Part shown: piece by piece, positions 55,900 to 64,000 of the stretch
Position numbering within the stretch: the stretch's first letter is position 1
Layout of the letters: each line of letters begins with the position of its first letter
Assembly: GCA_964058845.1 (NCBI GenBank)
Contig: CAXKVR010000016.1
Location: 124,001-188,000 of the forward strand
Source of the DNA: Carex sylvatica
Lineage: Eukaryota; Streptophyta; Magnoliopsida; Poales; Cyperaceae
Reading direction: 5' to 3'
DNA length: 64,000 bases
Notes under the pieces: generated by a model
What the model was told of the DNA's origin: nothing
Seen by the model: only the letters and a program-made list of their open reading frames with translations
Databases searched by the model: none
Translations under genes and position numbers: made by a program

Positions 55900-57456
55900 C
55901 CGACATTTTTAAAAATACCCAAAAATAAAAATAAATTATTAAAAATAACCAGGGTCTGAGCAGAATTTTAAAAATACCCAAACCGTGAAAAAAATCCACG
56001 GTTCTGAATTTTTATTCATAATTTTTTTTTTTTGCACTATAATAGGGTTTGAATAAATAAAATATCCACGGTGTTTTTATTTATTTATATATAATATAAA
56101 TGTTCAACATGATGAATATGTTAAAATGTGCTTGCAGATCAAATTTTATATTTTTTGAATTTTTTTTTGCTATTTATTAAGATGAGTACAAAATTCAATG
56201 ATCTGAATATAGCGATTTTGTTAAATACTTAATAAATAGTAAACAAATTTCAAAAACTTCGACAAATGTACTGAAATATGTTCAAACAGTAGTTTAGAGC
56301 TACTAAAATATGTTCAAACCTCAAATTAGATCTCTGTCCATGCACAAAGCATCCTAGACTGACCTCTGGTATGGTACTAAGTCCAAACTCAGTAGCCAAG
56401 CACTAAAAATATTAAATTTGATCTCTGCTGGTAAATCAGCAAGTCTTGACTGATACAGAGATCAAACTGTAAAAGTGATTACACTAGCATATAGGGCATT
56501 CAAAAATACATAGAATTGACACAAATTTCAATTTATTTGAATTTTTATGAAGTTAGTTATGAATTCTCAAAGTTCAACTTTCGAAAAAACTTTAAACATT
56601 CATAACTTTGGCTACGAAAGTCGAATTTGAGCGTATGATCACTTTTCGGAAAGGTAGAAACGAGATGGATCCAAATTTTATCCGAAGGGAACCCTGGGAA
56701 TTGTGAGAGGCATTCGGAGTGTCAGAATTAAAAAAAAAACGTCATTTAGTGTCTCAAAAATTCAGTTTAAGTTTTCGTTCGACGGTAGGCATTAAAATAC
56801 AGCGATTTTCATACCATCTTAATAAATAGTAAAAAAATTTCAAAAAATATAAAATTTGATCTCCAAGCATATTTTAATATAGATTAAACATCTAACAGTT
56901 TGGATCGGCTATTTAGACTTCAAGACTATAGATATGAGCGCGAATTAAAACATTCATTTTTAATTCGCGAAGTAGCGTAGCCTTACTCTATATATATATA
57001 CATATACATATATTATATTATATTATATATATATATACATATATTATATTATATTATATATATATATACATATATTATATTATATTATATATATATATAC
57101 ATATATTATAAAAAAAAATGAGTATATAAAAACCCTATTTATAGTGCAAAAAAATGCGGGGTACTTTTGTATAATGCGGGCGTGCAAAAAAAAGATTTTT
57201 ACAAAAGTACCCCCGCATTAAGAATCAATACCAAGTCCTTGGTTAGTGTTATATTTAAGACTTGTGATATCCTTTATTAATACAAACCAAATTTAAAAAT
57301 AATTATTTTTCAATAATTCAACGAAGCCTGTAATGAATTTTTCAAATAATTACAAATAAATGTATAGGTGCTATATTTTGGTTATAAATTTTATTAATTA
57401 TGCACATAATTCATTATTGAAATGGACTAAAAATAGAACATTTATATTATATTAAT

Positions 57457-57491
<35 letters not shown>

Positions 57492-57777
57492 TCCATCATG
57501 TTGAACTAAAATTTTTAACATATCCATCATGTTGAACATTTATATTATATATACATAAAAAAAAAACCGTGGATATTTTATTTATTCAAACCCTATTATA
57601 GTGCAAAAAAAAAAAAATCTGAATAAAAATTCAGAACCGTGGAATAAATCCACAGTTCCGAATTTTTAATCAAAACCGTGGATTTATTTCACAGTTTGGG
57701 TATTTTTAAAATTCTGCTCAGACCCTGATTATTCTTAATAATTTTTTTTTGTTTTTGGGTATTTTTAAAAATGTCGC
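55900..57777. mobile_element. Long foldback element with about 230-bp arms
   Basis: The left arm runs from CGACATTTTTAAAAATACCC through 'aaatccacggttctgaattt' to 'atgttcaacatgatg'. The right arm is its reverse complement and ends in 'gtatttttaaaaatgtcg'. The flanks CCAAGTATA (55891-55899) and CCAAGGTATA (57778-57787) fit a 9-bp duplication with one added base. The interior holds relatives of the 9756-10146 palindrome (about 56115-56290 and 56800-56960), an AT microsatellite (56985-57110) and a hairpin (57153-57219). It appears to have inserted into another copy of that palindromic MITE, whose halves flank it. Confidence 0.8.
56985..57110. repeat. (ATAT..ATTATATT)n microsatellite, about 37-bp period, three copies
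   Basis: The block 'catatattatattatatta' plus an AT run repeats three times. Confidence 0.9.
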
Positions 57778-57787
57778 CCAAGGTATA

Positions 57788-58333
57788 TGTTTAACAGTTT
57801 GGATGGAATAAACTTTGAAATTAAAATCATAAAAAAAAGAAAAAAAAAAAGAGAGGCTATAAGCCCATTTCCATTGCTGAAAATATAAGGTTACAAGCAT
57901 ATTAATTACCATTCTTCCACTATTTTCCTTTTCTTTATATTATCTGATTAGCCATGCCAAGTTCTATTTCTATAATACAATTGGTTGTCTTTTCGCTGAC
58001 CAACCTTGGCAAAAAAAAAAAAATCATTCTTCTCATAAAAAAATGACCAAATTTCAAAAGTTGCAGTTGTCAATTTCCTTTTTTACAACGGGCAGGGCAG
58101 TGGGTAAGTTACAACTGTCAACCAAAATCCCATTTGTTAAAGAAAAAAAAAGGAAACAAATTAATTCTCACATGTTCTATGCAAAACCATTCAGCCTCAT
58201 CTTAATTTCCTATTCCCCCTCTATACACCTGCCATCAAATAAACAATAAAAATTCCCCATATACCCCTCAATTATCACTACCTACAATTACAAACACCCC
58301 CTAAGAAAATACACATATGTATGTATTCACATA
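57788..58333. other. Flank of foldback element and 3' region of the MACPF gene
   Basis: AT-rich. It probably contains the MACPF 3' UTR; no gene seen. Confidence 0.5.
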
Positions 58334-61300
58334 TCACTCCACAAAATCCTCATGTCCCGTGCCATAATTCAGCAAAGCAAACTTAACATGCAACCCGATC
58401 TTGCCATTTTCTTTAACTAGCTTGGCAGCTGTTACCATCCAATGGCCTGGTACATCATGAGGTCCACGTAAAACCTCTGACATGTCGACAAACTTTAGTA
58501 ATTTCCTATATTGTACTGGTACAGGCGGGCCATCAGGGTAAACCCCTGAGTTAAGATGTGCTGGTTCATGCTTTGGAGCCATGGTATTCTCCTTTTGCAT
58601 GAAGGGAGTGCTAAGAGTGGTACTGATAGTGTTCAAAAAGCTCCCCTTTTGGGATGCGGCTGGCGCACGGGCCCACTCAGTCTTCCTAATGGTGCAGTTT
58701 GGGAGGTGCGAATAAAGGAGCCTCAGGTGTAGAACCTTCCGGGACCACGTGCCTTTTGTCACTAATTGTGCACCAGTAACTATGAAAACACCATCAGTGA
58801 CCCTCTTAAGCCATACTGGATCGTGCTTTACAACTGAAGTGCAAACGCATGAGTAACGTTTCCATGAGACCGGCTCAATATATGCTGCATCAGAGTCTTC
58901 AGACCCTTGCCATTGAGGAGTCATTTGTGGGGGCAAACTGGGGCTTGTTAGCATGCTTGGGATGGATGAGAGGTGTTGTACATGGATAGCAAGGCGGTTG
59001 CATTTCCTCCCCTCTAGGTACAACCGTAGACCAACAACCGGTCTATTTTCACTCGAAACCTACAATGCATGATAAAGGGTTTATTACAAAGGTTGAGAAA
59101 GAAAACTTCAAAAAACCAGCTTTTCTTAATCAGAATAACAGTACTGCAACACAGACGTATGTTTCACACCAGCTAGAATAAAGAGATAAACCTAAAAGTT
59201 GAAATTAACTGATCATGCAATCAAATTGATAGATCCAGCAGGACTCATTAAAAAATAATAAAATAAACTTTTTAACCTACCAATGTTAATTTCATCTTAC
59301 GGCCTAACTAGGCAGGGCTAAAAATTAAGTGATAAGAGATGAGCATTTCTGCATTATGACAATTAAGGAAACTCATTATGAAAATTGTCAAGATCCTTTA
59401 GATCAATAAGCATCATCATGGAGTACCTGAGAAGTGCTAACTTGGAGTTTTGGGCCAAGACATCTAAACTGGAGAGATGGATAAGAAGCTCTCCTTTGCT
59501 GGGGCCCAAGCGCTAGATCATTGAACAGAGGGGCCCACTGAAGAGGTACTTGGAACTCCAAGAAGTACCGCAAATCTTCGATATCAGGTTTATCTGGTTA
59601 TTTCAGAATTATATAAAAAAATTAAGTATAATTCTCCATTAGTGAAGCGACTACATATCAAGGAGTGCAGTTTCAACAGGTTTTATTTTGAGGAATTATG
59701 GGAAATAGACTATTGCATACCCTTGAAAGATGCTAATTAGTGGAAATAATTAGAGGTGCAGTTTTATGGTCTCTACGATTAGATAGGAATAGAATTGTGT
59801 TTAAAGACGGTAGAATACATGAAATTCAAGACTTAGGTTCAAAGATTATACCAACTGCTTATTTTTGGGCTTCTCAACAAAAGGTAGATTCAACATCTCA
59901 ACTCAAATTAATTTTTCCTTGTGATGTGAAGGACCTGATAGGTACTACAGTGGCAGTTTTCATGGAGGAAGTACAGGATATAATCCGTATGCTTGGAGCA
60001 AGGATAGATTTGGATGGTGAGGATGCCACTCAGTCTCAACAGTTGCTGTCTCCAAGAATTTCTTGGTTGTTAGGGACCAGATTGCTTATTTGTCTCTATT
60101 GGAACTTTTGTTGTTTTACAGGGTCTGCTTTGTAATTTGTAGGTCTTATGGTTGTAATATGTTGGATTGTTGACAGGTTAGTTTTTGGATGAAGATCATT
60201 TACTGTTTGTTTGTGGTATTTGCTTAATACCGATTTTGTATGTTGGTGGCTTTGTTACTGGTACCAGAGTGTTGGTACCAGTCTATGCTTGAATAACTCT
60301 TTTAGTTTTCATATCAATGGAAATCGGTGGCCTAAGTCCACTTCTTTCAAAAAAAAGAAAAGAAAAAAAGGTAAACTTACAGCGAAGGTAAAGGTTGATA
60401 GCATGGCTGAGATAGCCGCTGCCTTGGACACCCGTCAGAAGAGCAGTAATAGGGACAAATTTAAATGCTATGGCATCAGGATTTGCAGAAACTGTTTGAA
60501 GCCAACTGGAGTGGCTGGGCACATGCACATCACCTCCTCTTTTAGATTTAATTACAGCTAGGCCCTGTTACATGTTCCATCATACAAGATTATAATTACA
60601 TACACCAATGTAAAAACAGCAAGATTTTCATCTGAAGCAGTGCTGCATAGTATCATTTTAGGGTTTCCCTATTAATTGTTTCCGACTCCATAGAACCTAA
60701 CACCCCCCCCTGCTGCCACCGCAAAAATAAAGAGAGAAGATCAAAATAAATAACCATAAAAAAACAAAAGAAGCAATAAAATAACAACAGGTCACCCCTA
60801 CAACTTGCAAAGACTGGTAATGGGTACAATACCAGTCAGACCGAATACAGTGTGTAATTTTGGTATGGAAACCCACTAGTTCATCTAAAAGACTAAAACA
60901 GTACATTTACCAACCAATCCTGGAACCAGGATGAACGGGGGAAAGAATTGAAGCCTCAAATTACAGTATATTCAGTTACAGCTACGTTTTATAATTGATG
61001 ATCATACAGTATATTCAGTTAAGCCTCGAATTACAGTATATTAAGCTTACATCCTTGTTAGAAGTTTCTGAATAGCTAGATAGTTGCATGTAATTTGTTT
61101 GCAAAATCCGAACGAATACTTCTGGAACCTATATTTCAAACAAAAACAATCATATCATAAGAAAGAATGATAAATTAATAGGTAATATCAAAAAGAAATA
61201 CAAGTCAGGTTCAGCATGAAGATATCAGTTGCTACCAGAGGCATGCTGGTCATATACCTGTATGATTTTTTTTAATTCTCAAGTTTGTTTTCAGTTGGCA

Positions 61301-63494
61301 CCCTACTGGTCAGTTCTGGAATTGTTACGGGACCCATCTAGTTCATTACCTGACGTATCCCTCTGACTATACAGAGACACAGAGTACTACTAGCAGTCAA
61401 TATCAACCATGTGCCAGAGTTACGTAGCTATCTGACTATAACCTTGCTACATCCACCATATATTTCATGTCATATTTCTTTAGGTCTGGTTTTGTTGTAA
61501 ACCAAGTAGAACAGTAATACTTCATTATGCAAACAAAAAACATGAACAAATACAAAAGTAAACAAGAAGGTTGATAAATGCACCTTATTCTTGCCTTCTC
61601 TATTTTGACGGTGAACAGGAGAGAGGCCTGTTCCGTCTTCGAACAAAATATTGCCGAGGTCTTCTAGATGCATCTTCAAATCGGCTGTGGATACAGGCGA
61701 AGAATGGGTTTGCCTGACACAAACCATATCTTGGCCTCCAATTGATAAACCAACTATGATGTGGGTACCATATGTCTGTATAAACCTGAAATGTAACATT
61801 AACACTACATGTCATCTTATCTAGCTGACAAATGTAGAAATGATGAGATTGCCGGTACAGTTCTAATATCAGATGACCAAGTAATTTATCAAAACATGAC
61901 ATGGTAATAAGCTTACGTTTTGCATCAGTTATAGCATGCACTTGTACTGCTAATAGGTCCAATAACAGAAACCTGTAGCAGGTGGTATCTAATGGTACCG
62001 ATACCAGTGGTATGTCTGGCCCCAGTACATGGTTGCACAGAGATGGTATGGGACCAGGTGATACTGATTGGTACACTATAGTGTCACAGTCCTTGCCTTG
62101 ACCTATTTTATTGGACTAAAAATAGCCAAAACGCAGGTACATCCCATTTGATATATCAGTCATGGTATTCTAGTGAATTAACTGACAAAAATCCAATATA
62201 AAGAAGACAAACGAAGGTTTCATAGCTTGATTAAACAAAAGAGGGCTGGTAGCAAATTAGGCAATCATTGACTGGCAACATACGAAAGGGGAAACAAAAA
62301 TGGTACTCTGCCAGTATTTAATTGTACAAAGTACCAAGTGCCACAGCTTGGCACCAGTGCATGGCTGTAAAAAGTGTGGGTAACACCAGATCATACTGAT
62401 CAGTAGAGGACAGCATCAAAGTCTTTGCCTTGACCTAAATTACTGGACTAACATAAAAAAAAACCAGGCGCACTCCATTCAATAAATTGGTTGTAGTATT
62501 CTTGTGATTTTTAATGGAAAGTAGTCCAGTATTTAAAAAAAAAAAAGAATTGAAGGATCATGGCTTGATTGAACAAAGAATAGTATTCACGGATGGATTA
62601 AACAAGTCAAAACAGTTCATGGTCATAGACCAATTTCAAATTTTAAAATCTATAATTTCTAACCTGGCAAGAGCAACTGGGTCCCAGTTGGGGGGAACAG
62701 CCTTTTTAACTTCATCTCGAAGAATTAAAGGAGAAGCTCTTAAATGTAAATTGTACAAGCAAATGAAATTTCCATCAAAAGCCAGGTGTTTGGCCTCTTT
62801 GGCATCCTCTAACCATGCACCGGTAAGGTCAAATAAGGAATTAAAAAGACCCGATGGCACCTTTCCTGGTACTGAACAACCCTGATTAATAAGCTCTGAC
62901 ATCTGCCAAAAAGCAAATTAAATATAAATCATAAGCTACTGCTGTATAATCAAAACGATTTTCTGATATTATTTGGTTTTTGTCATTCAAATGTATAATC
63001 AGGTATGATTTCGGTGTTAAAACAAAGTTAATTCAGCATAATAAAACATCAATCAGGCAGATAGGTACCGAACCAGTCCTGGTTTGGTGCTAACCGCATC
63101 TCTAATTATCCTTAGCATGCAACCAAAGGATTATTAAACAAGTTTTAAAATGGATATGCAAAATAAGACCCACATGTCAGAACTGTAAGTAAAACAACAA
63201 ATGGAGAAGAAAAACCAGTATAGCAATACAAACCTGATTGAATTCAAGAATATCAGACTGGAACCGCATGCGGTCACCCTTGTCACACCCGATATCACGC
63301 GACACCCGGCGAATCGTGGGCCCCCCTGGGATGGCCACATCATGCAAACTTTTGTCATCTAATTCCACCAACCTCCCCCTTTCCCCTTTGGCAAATCTCA
63401 ATCTAAAATCATTTGCCAAGTCGAAGCCTCGGCCGAGAGCTGCCAGAGCTGCTTCTCCTATCCCATCTGCCACGGACATATCTAATTCTTCCAT
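58334..63494 (-). CDS. MACPF-domain protein, CAD1/NSL1 type
   Basis: This is a plant membrane-attack-complex/perforin-domain protein. Relatives CAD1 and NSL1 restrain salicylate-dependent cell death; the molecular action is not settled. Six minus-strand exons join in frame: 63234-63494, 62664-62902, 61584-61785, 60381-60564, 59427-59593 and 58334-59059 (592 aa, normal for the family). The N-terminus has the family block ALGRGFDLANDFRLRFAKG. The MACPF signature YGTHIIVGLSIGGQD is at about residues 172-186. Then come KRGGDVHVPSHSSW, PITALLTGVQGSGYLSHAIN and a C-terminal region with GLRLYLEGRKCNRLAIHVQH. There is no signal peptide, as usual in plant members. Intron 2 has a diverged internal duplication, and intron 4 a LINE fragment. 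The frame is intact. Confidence 0.93.
59670..60370 (+). mobile_element. 5'-truncated LINE fragment in MACPF intron 4
   Basis: The plus strand (opposite to the host gene) encodes RGAVLWSLRLDRNRIVFKDG, the style of the zinc-binding RT-associated tail of plant LINEs. An untranslated tail, 'atatcaatggaaatc' and an A-rich terminus (60347-60370) follow. Only the 3' end is present, which is typical of target-primed insertion. Confidence 0.75.
61890..62560. repeat. Diverged direct duplication of about 335 bp in MACPF intron 2
   Basis: 'gtcYttgccttgacctaWat', 'tggactaa' and 'tgRtactgatYRgta' occur near 62060-62150 and again near 62395-62490. 'catRgcttgattRaacaaa' occurs near 62220 and 62558. The copies are about 75-80% alike by eye. 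Confidence 0.6.
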
Positions 63495-64000
63495 GTTTTA
63501 TTTTCTTTTCTCTATATCTTCAGTGTATGTATCTGTGATCTCTAGAGGAGATGAGCAGGAAACATTTGATTATGTGATTTTGTTTGTTTTACCTCTCCTG
63601 TCTCTATACTAATACTATACACCAATGAATTGGAGGTGTAGAAGAAGCACCTTCTTTTGATTTGATTGTGCTGGGTTGCTTGACTAATGAATAATTGAGA
63701 CGCCAAGAACAAATTAAAATAGGAAAAGATTGGGTATTTGTATATATATATATTACTAGATACTGTTATTTGACTAGAGGGATAACTTGTTGAGTTACCA
63801 GTAAGTAATTTGGAGAGGGGGGGGGGGGGGGGGCTTGGGGTTTGGATTAGAGAGAGAGAAGGGAGGCTTGTTGAGTCTTGACTAGAAACTAAATAGAAAG
63901 AAAAAAGAATTTGAGGTTGATGTATCCTTCTTGGGGAGGGAGGCTCAGGCTGGAATGAATTTCAGATTTTGATGCCTTTGAAAAAGATATATAAAATAAG
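63495..64000. promoter_or_regulatory. 5' flank of the MACPF gene, with a poly-G run
   Basis: The leader and promoter side of the minus-strand gene. A run of 17 G lies at 63817-63833, followed by a GA tract. No other gene was seen up to the window edge. Confidence 0.45.

Noticed and set aside
60211..60561. 116-residue plus-strand frame in the MACPF gene
   Set aside because: It runs from LINE tail DNA into the antisense of MACPF exon 4; the minus strand carries the conserved family motifs.
63817..63833. Run of 17 G as a G-quadruplex or telomere-like signal
   Set aside because: It is a single homopolymer without repeated loops. The length may be a sequencing artefact, and no function can be supported.

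Overview
This is a nuclear window from a flowering plant. The sequence is AT-rich. The genes have many introns with GT..AG borders, and their products are plant-type. Between and inside the genes lie typical plant transposons: hAT, Mutator-like foldback elements, an Athila-type Ty3/gypsy element, a LINE and SINE-like units. I cannot name the species from the sequence alone.

Seven genes look intact. From left to right they are: a type II membrane prolyl 4-hydroxylase of the P4H1 type (463-5271, +); an unnamed plant-conserved, probably organellar protein (11347-13043, -); RNA polymerase subunit NRPB5 (13387-14482, +), which shares a 343-bp divergent promoter with the previous gene; a WD40-containing type II inositol polyphosphate 5-phosphatase of the FRA3/5PTase12-14 group (15781-23533, -); an aldo-keto reductase with two alternative last exons (24354-28334, -); a plastid BASS-family transporter (33298-36757, -); and a MACPF-domain protein of the CAD1/NSL1 type (58334-63494, -). 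All exon chains close in frame with GT..AG introns. They are unrelated housekeeping, cell-wall, signalling, metabolite-transport and cell-death genes. There is no operon or cluster logic beyond the one bidirectional promoter.

Between the genes: 6.2-10.5 kb is a patchwork holding a broken defensin-like exon, a SINE-like unit, possible Helitron ends, a fragment of a WDR43/Utp5-like gene and a nearly perfect palindromic MITE. 28.3-33.3 kb is AT-rich repeat DNA. 37.9-54.7 kb is one nested transposon: a hAT element with an 8-bp target duplication and a broken BED/hAT-dimerisation transposase. A 10.4-kb Athila-type retrotransposon has inserted into its transposase gene. 54.9-57.8 kb holds two more foldback elements.

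The most unusual features are in the retrotransposon. It has a 5' LTR, primer-binding site, gag, pol and an env-like frame, but it stops at the polypurine tract with no 3' LTR, although a 5-bp GATTC duplication flanks it. It also carries twelve sets of a 13-bp dyad-symmetric motif, paired 20-21 bp apart (two helical turns), placed in the LTR, leader, domain linkers and spacers. Other items worth checking are the duplicated last exon of the aldo-keto reductase with a 77-bp identical patch, and three hAT-type MITEs that all lie in introns.
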